This document shows, piece by piece, positions 14,193 through 27,402 of a stretch of 64,000 nucleotides of DNA. Within the stretch, counting starts at the first letter, position 1. Every line of letters begins with the position of its first letter. The stretch is taken from the NCBI RefSeq assembly GCF_022458985.1, contig NC_061781.1, positions 15,775,501-15,839,500 of the forward strand. The letters are read 5' to 3'. The notes under the pieces were generated by a model. It was not told where the DNA came from, did not search any database, and saw only the letters and a program-made list of their open reading frames with translations. The stretch comes from Mugil cephalus. Taxonomy: Eukaryota > Chordata > Actinopteri > Mugiliformes > Mugilidae. The position numbers and the translations under genes are program-made.

Positions 14193-17102
14193 ATGATTAC
14201 GGAAAAATTCCCAAATACAGCTCACGGATCTTCCTGTTTTGAGCACTGCAGGCCTCCGGTAAGACAACCTTATTAAGTTTTTGACTGGAAACGCAGCTGA
14301 CACCCGTGAAACGTTAGTAACGCTGCACACTTTGTGAGCTTTCCAGGTTACGTCCCTCCTGTCCTGGTCAGCACTCAACACGTTTTAACACCTTACCCCG
14401 TTTTGCACTGAACTTTAGGGACAGGGCGCGTCGAGCACACCGACCTCTGCTACGGTTAGCCGCATCTTGAGAGCAGGCGCTGTGGTTCTTATCGTCGGCG
14501 CCGTCCTAACGTTGTGTGCGTCAGTGGCTGCTCTCTACCTGTGGAAAGTCAGCGATAAAAACGTAAGTGTCCACCGAGGACTGCTGGGGTTATTACAGCA
14601 TCTGTTCAGTTATAAATATCTGAAAGTGAATGTGATGCTTTTGGTGGGATACTAAGATGATAAAATGGATAGTTTTTTTTGCTATTCCTTGTCTGAATAC
14701 ACACAATACAATCAGCAATTCAGACTACATTTTTATCCCTACAACAACACACACAACCTACATCCATTTACTCCTATGTAATCTTATGAGAAAGCACATG
14801 TAATGTTCATTTGTGTTCTAATGAGCTCACCTGTAGGGCAAACATCCCCATCAAGGTCTCCAATAGCATCTCCTGTGGCGCTTTATTCTAATTCTCAGTG
14901 TGGTAACACAACAGAGGAGCAGAATAAGCAACATGAAGCTCGTTTTCTGTCCCCCTCTTCTTTTGTGTTTGCCACACTGTCATTTACATAACTCGACTAA
15001 TCAGTCATTTTAACGTCCCGCTTTGAATGTTGCTAGGTTTATAATGTTCGTTACAGTGTGAACATCAACGGGGAGGTGAGGGAGGGCTCCATGGAAATTG
15101 ATTCTGACAACAATCTGGAGAGATTTAAAACTGGGACCGGAGCGGAGGAAGCTGTGGAGATTCATGACTTTCAAATCGTGAGTGAGTTTGTCCTTGTTCT
15201 CGCTCTTCCTCCTCCTGAGGTAGTCGAGCTGAGACCTTCTGTGTGCTCAGCAAAGTAGCAAAGCCGTGAGTGTAAACATGGCATCTCTGTGATTTGGTGC
15301 AGGGAATAACCGGAATCCGCTTCTTTGGAGGAGACAAGTGCTATATAAAATCCCAAATCAAAGCCAGCCTTCCACACATGGGAGTTCACAACAAAGAGAC
15401 GCTGATGTTAGACTTGGTATGTGCACACTACCCCATACAGAACACTGCAAATTTGAAAGAAGAAGGAGAAGGAGGGAAAAAAAAGGAAAAAAAAAAAAGG
15501 AATTACAGTATTAATTTAGTTTCCCATCGGAGAAATTCAAGGACGTTGTCTTATCGCTCTCCTTTCAGACAGAAGAATTACCGCCAGTGAGGTTTGATGA
15601 GGAGTTCCTCATATGGGTGGCAGCGGAGCAGCCTTTGACGGAGACCAAGTTTCTGAGTAAAAAAATTCTGGATCTTTGCGGGAAACTTCCTATTTACTGG
15701 CTCCAACCTGTATATTCTAAAGGTTTGCCTCTTCTTTCCTTCCAAGCTAGCGTTTCACACCACACCACAAGGAAACCTGGCCTCCTGTCGAGCAACACCT
15801 TCTGTCTCGAATGAATTGTATCTTTTCCGCAGCTTATAAAAACCGTAGTTGCCATCGCCCTGCTTATCTGCTGACACACTTGTAAAATGCGCAGCTTTGT
15901 CTAAGAAGTTAGCGAAACACTGGAACATCTTTAACAGCCACTACATTTAGAGCCGAGCGCCAAAAAAAAAAAAAAGCCTCACAAAGTCTTTTATTAAAAA
16001 AGAATGATCTTGAAATATGCAAGGCTGCTTGATATCTCCGCTGCTAATTGAATTATTCAGGACATCCGAGACAGCTCCAGCTATGTAGGATTGAGCTCTG
16101 AGGACATGTATGGCATGTTGTGGATGTTGACCCAATACTCTCGCCTCTTGTGGCTGCTGGAACAGATGGGGAGAGGAAAAAGAGAGACGTGAGGCAAGCC
16201 GAACGGCAGCTCGGCACGGAGGAGTCGGAGGCAGCTGCTGGGGAGAGGGACCCGTTGAGTCACGCGGAGCCTGCCACCTCCACCGCCGCGGCGGAAGAAG
16301 AGGAGGGGTCACATTCGGCCGCGGGGTCAGCTTTCAATCCTGAAAACCCCTACCACGTGAGTACCGACGCCGTCAACAACGCCGTTCATGATAGACAAGG
16401 CTCCAGAGTTCCGTGCGTTTTCGATAAACTATCCAGAGGCGTTTAAAAAGCCCGGAAGGCGGCCTTAAAGTAACGTCACAAACTCAAGTTTCTCTGGTTT
16501 TGTCGACACTTCTACAGGTGAAGTCTCGACGCTTAAGACGCCAGAATTGTTAAAAATATATTCTCACGCAAATAGAAGTGATTTGGAAATGTGTTAACCT
16601 CTTACGGCTTTCCGTCAGCTGCGAAGGTGTCATACTGTCTGCCATTCAAACAGAATGAACTTACGAACTGCAGGGAAAAGTCCCACCGGTTATAAAAATT
16701 CATGTTGCCTTAAGGAGCCGGAGTCACGTGTTTTGGGAGGATGAAAAGTTTGTTTCTTGAAAGAAAAAACAAAAAAACATTTGAATTGCAGATGGGGATA
16801 CATTAAAAAAGAAATAAAAATAAATAAAGAAAGCATTTGCTGTCGAAAATTAACATCCCTTCTCGTAACTGCAGCGCGGCAGAGGGACCACGGAGGAGGG
16901 CGCCATGACCTTTGACACCATGTTAGACCACCAGGGAATCTGCTGCTCTGAATGCCAACGCAGCTACACTCACTGTCAGAGAATATGCGAGCCTCTCCGC
17001 GGCTACTGGCCTTGGCCTTACAACTACAGAGGGTGCCAGGTAGCTTGTCGGGTCATTATGCCCTGTCGCTGGTGGGTGGCACGCATTCTGGGTGTTGTGT
17101 AA
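14193..17102 (+). CDS. cnmd: Chondromodulin (leukocyte cell-derived chemotaxin 1)
   Basis: Seven coding exons: 14193-14258, 14419-14562, 15037-15177, 15303-15416, 15569-15722, 16166-16356 and 16875-17102, giving 345 aa. The short first exon begins MITEKF and ends CRPP at a GTAAG donor in phase 0; it matches the N-terminal position of human CNMD (about 334 aa). A type II membrane anchor sits near residues 42-65. Exons 3-5 encode the BRICHOS domain, with INGEVREGSMEID, GITGIRFFGGDKCYIK and LWVAAEQ-like blocks. Exon 6 starts with the furin-type site ERKKRD. The last exon gives the secreted mature domain with eight cysteines (ICCSEC, THCQRIC, RGCQVAC, MPC) and ends WWVARILGVV. The processed peptide is an anti-angiogenic cartilage and valve matrix factor. 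Teleost copies are annotated as cnmd or lect1. Confidence 0.93.
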
Positions 17103-17434
17103 AGCAAACACGCTACTTTTCTGAAAGGTCTCCAGCTTCTGTTCAGATAGGATTTATTTTCTAAAAGCTTTGCCTCTTAATGCGATATGCACATTGCGGA
17201 ATATGATTATTGACAGCGCAACAACTAACTTTAGACGCACACTCCTTTTCACACATTAATAATCTCATACATGCATGTTCTTGTTTGGAGCTCACAAATG
17301 AGCACATTCATTTTCCTGCCATGCGATACCGAGGCTTTATGCGCTGTACGATGTTTAATGGAAGGTATGGGACTGAATCCAAAGGCGCAGCAGATGATGT
17401 ACCTTTTTTTTTTTTTTCTGCCTGAACAGGCTTC

Positions 17435-17440
17435 AATAAA
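17435..17440 (+). terminator. cnmd: Poly(A) signal of cnmd
   Basis: AATAAA 333 bases after the cnmd stop codon in the sense direction. It follows a T-rich run and is the first such signal downstream. Confidence 0.55.
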
Positions 17441-17459
17441 TTCTAATTACAGTACATGC

Positions 17460-18616
17460 TGGCTCGGCTGTGGATGCTTTTTGTGTCACATGTTGTTTCC
17501 ATGGTTCCACCGGGTGTTTTTCTGATAAAACTGAAGTGACAGCGATGGTTGCCATAACTTCCATTCACAGCTCAGAATCGGTTTGAGGGCAATACAATTT
17601 GTGCACACTGACATGTGCATTGAACTAATGTGAGATGAGCGTCATGGCGATGATGGAAAACATCTCCATAAAAGTGACATTCTTATTTTGCAAATAAATC
17701 TTTCTTTTTTTTTCTTTTTTTTTTCCCCCCGATGAAAGACAAGAGCGTGAACACAAAGCTACCAAATAACACAAGCACGGAGACCGGCTTTTCGGTGCTA
17801 TTAGGGCTTGTGGTGAAGGCTATTCTGAAAAAAGAAAAAAGAAAAAATCAAAAGAAATCAGATTACTATCTCTAAAGCCATATGCCAACTTTCTAAATAA
17901 TTGAAAGGAGCCATGTTGTGATCAAGACGATTTCACAGAGGGTGATCCAGGCACATCAAATTACAACAGATGTGAAATTGCACCGTATCTGCCACTAAAG
18001 CTGCATTGAAACTCGGAGGCAATGTGAGGAAACAAGACAAAGAGATGCTTGTCTTTCTGCTCTGAGATTTTTCCTGGTTTTCATGGGGGTAGAGGTGCTT
18101 ATCACATCTGCAGTGCTGATAAGACGGCCTCTGTGCTTCCGTAGGCTATATAATATTAATCCCTCTCCCACGTCTGCAGATACACTTAAAGGAAGGTGAC
18201 AAGCATGACATATCCAGGACCTCCTGATGGCTCGTGCTCTGGAGTGCAGCCGCTAAAAGAGCCCCAAGTACCCTCAAGTGATGTAAATTTGCAGGGGGAG
18301 TCCAATTTCCATCACAGTGCTGTCACTGCCATGGTCATTAAACTAAATCATCCTGCTGTGTGTCACACAGCTCCCATTTTAAAGTCCCCTCAATAATGGA
18401 GTTATACTTGGAGTGCAGATTGCAGCACAACAGTGAATGTCTGACCTGACAGCAGCTGTAAGACTATCCTGCACATTATTTCCCGTTTCAAAATCACAGG
18501 CAGGCAGCTTGTACGGCTGCACGAGAAACCTTGGAGTTATTAATTAATTGAGAAACCATTTTGTGCACTAGTTACATTGCTGGAATTCAACAGGACCATC
18601 TAACGATACTAATGTA
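17460..18616. other. Intergenic, no feature seen
   Basis: Between the cnmd 3' end and a transposon-derived repeat. It contains T-rich and A-rich runs but no convincing exon or RNA gene. Confidence 0.5.
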
Positions 18617-19036
18617 TAGACACAGATCAGTCATAGCATTACGACTACTTTCTTTATATTGTGTAGGTCTCCCTTGTGCCTTCAAAGCATTTGTGACTTA
18701 TCAGAAAATGGACATGGATCTTGGGTGGGGAGGGACCTCTGGGCGTCAAGCTTGTTCCAGGGCATCCCTCGGATCCACTGAATCTGGAGACCTTCATGTT
18801 TTTTTGAGTTGTTCCTAGACTGAATCCTGCTGGGGATGACTACTGCCATAACGCGTCATAGGTCTGGGGTGGGGATGTCTGGTCTGGTCTAGGTGGGTGG
18901 TACACGTCTAAGTAACATCCACAAGAAAGCCAGATCCAAAAGTTTCCCAACATAACACTGGATTGTCACAAGACGGTCGATGTTAGTTGCTTCCGTTCGT
19001 AGTGGTCAAAATGTTATACCTGATCGGCGGTGCACA
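18617..19036. mobile_element. Tc1-derived non-autonomous element (MITE-like)
   Basis: The left end reads acacagatcagtcatag and the right end reads ttatacctgatcggcggtgc. They are imperfect inverted copies of the terminal repeat of a widespread fish Tc1 family whose ends read like accgatcaggcataacatt. The internal sequence is about 380 bases with no transposase. The internal block beginning tctcccttgtgcc recurs near 63552. Confidence 0.7.
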
Positions 19037-21036
19037 TTTATCTCTATAAACTGAACAATTTCTAGCCCTAGTGACTGCAACAGAATTTTAAACAGGGCAT
19101 CTCAGGTTCATGTTGTTGTTGGTGGTTTTCTCGGGTTTCACTCCGAATGTTGATACAGCAGCACAAGACAAAGAGCTCTGAGTTAAAGCTAGACAAAAGG
19201 AGGTAAGAAACACAAAGCAAAGAGATAAAAAAAAAATAAAAAAAAAAACACATCACCACAAGCAACAGCTCAAGATGGCGTTTAAACTGAGAAAAGATAC
19301 ATAGCTCAGAACAACGGCGGTTTTGTTATCCCGAGGCCCTGTTTCTAAAGAACTTGTTTCCTTTTGCCCCTCCTCTCCTAAGAAGAGAAATGTACCCCCG
19401 TTGAGTAGAAAAGACAAATGTGTCGGAGATCAGCTTCGGCGCGCAAGACAGTGGTGCCTTTTTGTTTGTTTCCCCTCTGGAGCCAAGCTTACCCTGGGAG
19501 CCCTGCAGGCCAGGGAACAAACAGTGCTTTGTGAGCACTGACCCACTGTGCCCAGCAGCCAGACTGCAAACCTCCACTCCACTGTGCTAATAGGAAACCA
19601 CAGATGAGGAGTCCGTTGCCGATGAGGGAGGGGAGCTTTCTCACATCCACCTGTGCTTTCATCATTGCCCATCAAAACAAGCATAGGCGGGCAGGGTGCA
19701 GAGGCACTCTGGTGATCACTGAATCGAAAGCATTTCTCATTTTTTTTTTATTTTTATACCAGCGGCACCAAGACCAAACACAATGCATTCGTGAAACCTG
19801 GTGATTTATTTTGTGGCATGGATTTGTACCAGCCGAGCCCACGCACTCACTAGAGCTGCCTGTAAATATGTCAATAGGCTGTCACAAATTTGCCTGTTGT
19901 TGCCCAAGAGACATTAGAAGTGTGAACGGGAGTGTGAAGTGAACCACTCTAGTCAACGTGTCCTACATTTGATTGCATGTTTTCCATTACATGCAGACAT
20001 GAATGAAATAAATAGTAGTGACAGTCCATTTTGCACCTTAACCAGAACACAGAAACCCTTTTAGGCTAGCTCATTATGTTTTTCTGCAAGAGAGCACCGC
20101 AGTACACTCATGGATGCTGGCACGGCGGAAAAACCTGTAACCCGCAGTTTTGGACCGACAGTAACAACCCGAGCTCCGAACGTTTGTCTTTTCCTTTCTC
20201 CTGAATGGTCAGAAATATATGGCTGGATGAAGCTGGGTCCGGGTACAAGGCTTAAATGCTTTTTTAATCCCATGGTTGAGTGACCACTTGCAGTTTTGCC
20301 CAGTAGCATGCCATTTGCAGGTCTCTCTGAAGTTTCTTTGCCATTGGCCACAGTCTCTCTCCATCTCTCTCTCTCTTGCAACACACTCTCCTATTTTGTA
20401 TGCAAGCACCAAATGACCATTAATTAAATGCCTGCTAGTACTGTATAATGAAGTCTGCCTTGTTTATTTCACTATGTTAAGACACCAAATAATGCCTATA
20501 GACCTGCCTGCGTTCGTGAATTACTTTCTATGTAATGAAACATAGCAATTCTCCTGGGTCACTCAATTACTCTGCACACACTGCAGGGATTTTTTCTCCC
20601 CCCTCTTCTATTGCACTTGGTTGCATGGTGTCCTTGTTACACTCAAATAGAAAACCTGTAGTGTGGTGTAGGTCTAAATTGGACACAGTGCTGGAATTTG
20701 CACCACTGTTTTCCCGGGGACACACTGTATACGTGACAGTTAGTGTTGTGGAGGCATCCAGCCCGCAGTGGCTGTCAAGAGTTGCTCCACAAGACGTGGG
20801 CAGTTATCTTTAAATCACAGCGAGCACAAGCTCTCGGAGAGGATGCATGGTATCAACAACATAAATTATACAACCTCACCCATATCATCACTTATTTTTA
20901 TTTTATTTATTTTTTATTTTTTTCCACAGTCTGTCTGTGAAATGTAATTTGAAAAGCTACACCGACAGGATCAATATTAAGAGATACTCCATCAAAATTT
21001 GTCTAAAGTTCACCCACTGAAGGAAACACCTCACGT

Positions 21037-21062
21037 ACACACACACACACACACACACACAC
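21037..21062. repeat. (AC)n microsatellite
   Basis: Thirteen uninterrupted AC units. Confidence 0.95.
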
Positions 21063-22512
21063 GCTCTGGTGCTTAAAGGGAACTATAGATAGCTCAAAAG
21101 CAGAATCAAATCAGGACTTCATCTGCAAACTGCAAAAAGGAGAAGGAGAAGAAAAAAGATCCTCCACAAAGCAATGTCAGGAGGGTTGCCAGATGAAAGC
21201 AGAAGTTGTCTAAAGAGTTGTGGGAAGTACTGACAAAGTTTATGAAGAAAAAAAAAAAAAAAAGTAGATGTGTTTTTTTTAATCCTCAGCAGCACGTGCA
21301 ACAATGACGGAGCCTGAGTGCTTAGATATGCCACCCCGGGGGCAGGCTCTATACTTAAGGCTTACAACAGCCTCATTATCTCCCTCAACTCACATCAGAT
21401 CCTTGCAGTAGTTTGTCACAGGCAGGCTCCTCACTGCCAGTAGGCATCAGACCAATCCTCCTGCAACACTACTGTACATAATTGCCATATGGACAGCATT
21501 TTGAGCCAGACTGAAGACTAAAAAGCCCTCCAGGCAGATTCCCCAGATAACTAAATGAATATTTTATCTCATTTCCATCTAATTTGCACAGCATTATTAT
21601 ACAGAACTGGAAATTTTAATTAATTGATAGAACACATCAAACACAGGTTTACACTTTGATTTTTCGGGAGCTGTTATTTTGATAATTTGCATGACTTTTC
21701 TCCCATGCCAAGCTGCTCAGGAATTACAGCATCTCTATATAGAAGCGCTATAATAAAACACACAGCAAATTAATAACTGTCAACGTACATGAAGTGCCTG
21801 TCTTGGTTGTGTGAGCAGGTTCCAGTGAGAAGTTCTTTTACCTGCCACCCCACTGATTAATTAATTTCACACTGTTTAATTAAATCCACAGTCTGGGGAG
21901 TCTGGGCAGCACCGTGGGGAGCCGCAGTTGAGCCTTGTGTACGTTCAGAGATTACCAAAGAAGGCTCGAGACTCACACTCGCGCGCCCATGTTGACACTG
22001 ACGTCACCCTCCTCTGGATACCCGAGCCGGATTGTGTCAGTGTCATTTGGCAATTGCGAGCTTTTACTGCCGGTGACATGATAGCACTGTGCCATTTGTT
22101 GATTATCTGCTGGCATTTACATTAACAAAGGACAGTTGAGCGTCTGACAGCACTGGACAAATTAGTATGTGACAGGAGGGTCTGATGAAGTGTGCAGCTG
22201 CAGTATGCAAACCTTAGATTTCCCCCCCCGAAGCCAGTTAACTGTGCAAATACAAATTAAACTCGTCTAATTTGTCATAGAAAAGAAAATGCACTCTGAC
22301 GGGATGAAAAAAAAAAAAAAAAAAGCAGGATCACACGACAGAACTGATTCGAAAATAAAATATGTGGAGCATATTCCAGATCAAAAACAGTACAAATTGG
22401 CTTCAGCGTAAGTGAGCATATTGAAGTCCCGTATCCTGTCCAACGCATCCAACAGGCAAAACCTCAGAGACACAGTCTCTCTTATGTCACAACAGAAAAG
22501 AAGAGGTGCACG

Positions 22513-22544
22513 AGTGTGTGTGTGTGTGTGTGCGTGCGCGCGCA
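22513..22544. repeat. (GT)n/(GC)n microsatellite
   Basis: About nine GT units run into GC units (gtgcgtgcgcgcgc), a compound dinucleotide repeat. Confidence 0.9.
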
Positions 22545-23044
22545 ACGGGCAACACAACTGTGTGGGGCTGGGAAAGCACATGTGTTACTTTCTCTGTTCT
22601 CTTGAAATATATTTTTGTCTTCGCTAATCACACAAACAAATATATTTTGAGTCAGGTGGCTTGTGTTTGTACTTAAGGTGCAACTTAGGAATGCCATTTA
22701 AATGTTGCACAATTTAAGACCAATTTTTGAGGAGTGCAACCCTCCCTCCCCCTCCCCCCACACACCCCCCTTTGGTTTGCTCAATTTAGTATTCATGCAG
22801 TGAGGAAAAGCAGTTATTTGGCATACCAGTGGCAGCCTGCCCATTTGATCTGATTTGATGCGATGTGCAGCCACACTTTTGGGCTTTTTACTGGAGGTGC
22901 AAAAAGACTATTAGAGCAACAAATGTATTAAAACCTGTAGCCAATATTTATATGGCAAAGGTTGCATTGCACACTTAACTGTGTTTTTATCTGACTCCTT
23001 GAAAATAATGGAAGGCACAATAAGATTAAAGCTCAAATGTATCC

Positions 23045-23050
23045 TTTATT
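23045..23050 (-). terminator. ednrb: Candidate poly(A) signal of ednrb
   Basis: TTTATT on the + strand is AATAAA on the - strand, about 1.2 kb after the ednrb stop codon. I found no earlier canonical signal in the 3' flank, so a long 3' UTR from 24240 to about 23030 is inferred. Confidence 0.4.
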
Positions 23051-23379
23051 AGAAACTTAAAAACACGTCAAGTACATAATCTAATGTAATATACTGTGCG
23101 TGTAATACAAAGCATTAGAAACATCATACAGTCATGTCTCACATTGCGCTAACGTCGTTTGCAAAAGCGCCGCACACGATCACACACACTTTTGTTCAAG
23201 CAAATGGCCCGATTTTTTTTTACAAACCGCTGAGTTTACTTAGATGATATAAACTTTTAATAGGCATTCCAGAGCACAGCATCAAGACAGTTTTGCAGAC
23301 TGGAAGAACAGCGCTCTATTTGTGCTTGCCTTGTCCTGTGACAGGAAGACCTATCAGGTGCCCCCCTTCCGTACGCATA

Positions 23380-23450
23380 CATGCACACACACACAAGCGC
23401 ACGCACGCACACACACACACTCTTAGATGCAGACACACACACACACACTC
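23380..23450. repeat. (CA)n-rich compound microsatellite
   Basis: Two CA runs separated by cttagatgcag-like sequence, with cgca units. It lies inside the inferred ednrb 3' UTR. Confidence 0.9.
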
Positions 23451-24240
23451 CCCCCCAACCCTCTCTCCTCCTGACCTCATTCTGTCATCTTCGTTTTCTT
23501 TCTTCCCCACTCTCAGGTCTTTTATAAAGTGTCTCCATGCATTACACATTTAACAATGCATTAAAAATAGGCCACCATCAATCAGTCATTCAGTGGTGGA
23601 GGCAGAATCTACTTGTGGCTCCGATATGATATGTTTCTCAAGGTTCAAGAGGGAAGGGAAGGCTATGAAGTCTTAAGACGCAGCGTACGAAACTTAGCGG
23701 TGATGAAAATAACATTTATGTGCTAATAATACACCTCACCCCATAAAGCCCCACCGTGACAATTTGGGATTCGCGTTTCCTTGCGGCGCGGCGTCTTCCC
23801 CGCAAATTCCAGAAGCAGAATTAAAATAATACATACGTGCAGGCGGACGGCTGTGACAAGATTTTTGTTGATGGATGCCAAGTTAACATTGTGCTCAAAA
23901 CAGTGATTTGGGAACTGTGATGCATGATACAGGATAGGTACGAGGTACAATCTGATGTAATGTTTGGGAGTGAGTCAAGCCTCGAGGGCAAATAGTCTGA
24001 CTCCAGGTTGCTCATGCCAAAGCAGATGTTCAACTGACGACAGCATTACAAAAGACAGTGCTCCCTGTTATTCAGAAGGTATTTTATATTATTAGGACGG
24101 CATGTCAAGGTTGCTGAGCAACGGAGAGAGCGGCTTCGGTAGTTGTTTTGATAGCCCTATAAGAAATATTGACGATCTCACAAAGTCTTCTTTTCACCGT
24201 GCCATGGCAGTTTTGTTAACACAGAGAGGTGATTCTCCTA

Positions 24241-27084
24241 CTAAGGTAGAGGTGGTGAAGACTGCTTGTTAGCTTTGATGTTGCAGCTCTGCTCTGAGGC
24301 TTGATCCTGCATTCTGGACTTCAAAACAGACTGCACCTCGTCACGGGTAACAGCTTGAAGAGGTAGACACCAACTGCACAGACATGCCTGAAGGACCACA
24401 CACAGAAATTTGGTCAGGGGGCAGAACACATTTCCTGCCGGGCTCCACATTAACAGAATGAAACGTTAAAAAAAAATCTTATTTGAATGTGCGAGTATCC
24501 ATAATTTAATCTATAATAGAGCACTCTTGTTTTTGTTGCATGTCTTTTAATAATGATCCACAGCGTGAGCCTTCATTAATTCAGAGAGGGCATGCCAGGA
24601 GAAGCCTCAGAAAATAGTTGTGTTTTATTACCCCTGCGAAGATACGGCGTTTGTTGAGGTTTTCTTTTATTTCAATTGAAACAGAAGGGATGACTTAAAG
24701 CAAAAAGCATATGATTTCTCGTACATAAATATTACATATGAAGAGTAAATAAAACCTGAGGAGGAATGGTTCTCCACGCACTGAAAGTTGATGTTTGCCA
24801 AGACAAATAATGGTGTTTTAGATATTGTCTTCTGAGCTTGTAATACAATAAAGGCTTTTAAATTTCCTCCCTTGGAAACTGCCTTGGGGCTATGTTTCTT
24901 TCTTCACTGCAACACATCACGTTGATTCAGTGACCAGCTATCTGGTAGATTGCCAAGTGTCTGGTGTTTTTCTTTTTCTTTTTTTCCCCCCGGTGATGTT
25001 ACCCAGACCATTTTCACTCATTACCCCCTCGGGTCATCGCTCGCCGCAGTCTGGTTATTGTACAGACGCGACTCCATATGTCACTAATGACGCACACGAT
25101 AGCTCATCAAACACGGGCCGCGGTGTTTTCAACATAAAGCAAGTTCGTCTAAAACTGAATCTACATGATGTTGCCCGGGCAAAGGCACTCACCTTGAAGC
25201 ATCTTTTGAATCGCTTGCTGACTATGTACAGTGCGATGGGGTTGATGCAAGAGTTCAGCGACGCCATGTTAATGCCAAAATAGTCAAGGACGAGGAACAC
25301 GCTGCAAAGAGAGGAGCCGTGAGGGAAATGACACGAAAGCTCGCAGGCTGAGCAGCAAACAATTACAAAAACAAGGCTCACGCTCACCTCAGTAGCTGAC
25401 ATCTATTAGGGTCTTTCTCATCATAAATAGTTGATTTCAAGATCCTGCTGAGGTACAGAGGCATCCAGCAGACTGCAAACACAATCACCAGGCAGAATAC
25501 AGTTTTTGCGACTTCTCGTCTCTTTAAAAGAAGTAAAAAAAAAAATAATCACATTAATATTAACAACAAATGGGATTGCTGATTGTCGCGAAATGCACTT
25601 TGGAAATGGAAGGTTATGTTAGAACCTGCTTGATGTGCTCGGTTAACGTGTTCTCGGTGTTCCTCAGCATTTTCCTGGTCATCAGCGTGTAGAAGACTGC
25701 GGTCCAAGCCAGAGGCATGCAGAAGTAGAATCCGAAGAGCCACCAGTCTTTCACCGCTTTGTAAAACTGTTGATTAAATATGACAGAGGCCCCCAGTCCG
25801 TCAGCGCTTTAGGTGACATGATGTCCAGTGGTTACTACGATACAGCATTCACGAAAGCATGTTTAACACAAACACGGTAAGAAGAATCGGTGAGAATGTG
25901 GATGACATCTGTGCGCTGAAATGTTAATTTTAGACCCATCATTTCATCTCCTCCAAATATTACTGCAGTGACGTTAGATTTAAATATAACCAAGTGAAAC
26001 ACATGTTGCACCGAGGAGGGTGCGCAATTACATTTACCTGCATGAAGTGTGTGGTCTGCACAGGATGAAGAAGACATATTCTCAGATGCTTTTCCTTATA
26101 GTCCATCGTTATCATATCAAAGCCGACAACTTCAGGCACAGCCAGCAAGATAGAAGCAACCCATATCAGAGTTATTTCGATTGCCGTCCACACAGAAACC
26201 CAGATGCCTTTGATTTGATTCCAGGATACTACGGCTCGGTATCTGCTAAATCAATGAGAAAATGTTAGGGCTTGGGCAACTTTTTGTCTGCAACAATAAT
26301 GTGTTTCTTTTTTTTCACAGTTTAAGAACATTTCAAGGGCTAATGCTAAATAAATCTGTCTGCACAATGAAATACAGATAGCAGACACCAAGTACTATTT
26401 TCCTGGAGGGCACGGGACTGCGCTGCTTATCTCCTTACCTGTCGACACTCAGAGCACACAAGCTCAACACGGTAATTCCAACAGAGGTTTTCTGTATGAA
26501 GGGGACAAGTTTGCATAGGGCTAAACCAAAGGGCCAATCTTCCGCCATGAGCTGCAACGGAGACAACAAAAACACCCAATCAATTCAAGCTAAGATTGAA
26601 CTTTTTAGAATAGATGGAGTGCACTGCCTTCTCATTTTAACAGCACACCATGAGGCAAATAACTCACCCTGTATGCGTTGATTGGAATGTCTATCACGAT
26701 GTGGATTAGATCCCCCAAAGCGAGGCTCGCGATGAGAATGTTGGGCCCGCTCCTCATGCACTTGTTTATGTATATGATTTTAAGTAAGGCTGAGTTCCCC
26801 ACTATTCCAACGACGAACACGAGCACAGAGACCATAATATTGACATATTTGAAGGTGTCTCTGATTCTAGCCGACTCGGAGCACATGGGAGGATGGGATG
26901 TTTTCGGCCCTGCTACCCGGGGCGGATGAATTGAGCTGTTGGAGTTCTGTTTCTCTGGCGTTAGGAAACTGAGGGAGGCCGTCTCAGAGAGTTCAATCTC
27001 GGGGGGTGGTTGCGAATGCTGATCGGTGGCCTCTCCCATGACGAGAATACTCCCCAAGCACAGAGCGAGAGCCGCGGTCCACAT
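24241..27084 (-). CDS. ednrb: Endothelin receptor type B
   Basis: Seven coding exons on the minus strand: 27084-26668, 26551-26439, 26242-26038, 25766-25626, 25521-25388, 25301-25193 and 24387-24241, giving 421 aa. A signal peptide ([19 protein letters not shown]) and an N-terminal extracellular tail precede seven membrane helices of a class A GPCR. Visible family marks are [15 protein letters not shown] (TM1/loop), [14 protein letters not shown] (TM2), CKLVPFIQK, the DRY motif in [16 protein letters not shown] (loop 2), [24 protein letters not shown] (TM6) and NPIALY (NPxxY). The tail begins with the cysteine cluster ACLCSWC, a likely palmitoylation site. The receptor binds endothelins and guides neural crest-derived pigment cells and enteric neurons. 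Teleosts may have more than one EDNRB copy; I cannot tell ednrba from ednrbb here. Confidence 0.94.
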
Positions 27085-27262
27085 TGTTTGGCGGTTTCCT
27101 CGGAGGTTCCTGAAATGATTTTGTCAGCTGAGAATGAGAATTGCGATCGTTAGCCTTGGATTTTGCAGCATGCAGAGGTAAGGATTAATTGAATCTGTTG
27201 ATCAAAAGGGAAGAAGAAAACAGCACAGACACAGAATGATACAGAGAATTATGCCAGCTTAC

Positions 27263-27375
27263 CTTTGGACGTGTATATATGCAGACTCTGTGTGAAGTGA
27301 GTCTCTGTAATACCTGGAAAGAAAGTGTGTTTCACACAAAGGACTACTCTTTGTTGCCGTGTCTGCTATAAATGC
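27263..27375 (-). other. ednrb: Non-coding first exon of ednrb (predicted)
   Basis: On the minus strand CCAAAG is followed by the donor gtaagc at 27262, and the start-codon exon is preceded by an acceptor (atttcag at 27110-27116) 25 bases before the ATG. The two sites define a 153-base 5' UTR intron. The upstream limit is set from the TATA box and is approximate. Confidence 0.55.
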
Positions 27376-27402
27376 TAGAACCCAGCTGAGGGAAATCCGG
27401 GT

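Larger units (their letters stand above)
19037..23040. other. Intergenic between cnmd and ednrb, no gene seen
   Basis: Only weak, short open frames without homology occur. The region carries two simple repeats, listed separately, and A-rich runs at 21248-21263 and 22307-22325. No tRNA, rRNA or conserved exon was recognised by eye. Confidence 0.5.
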
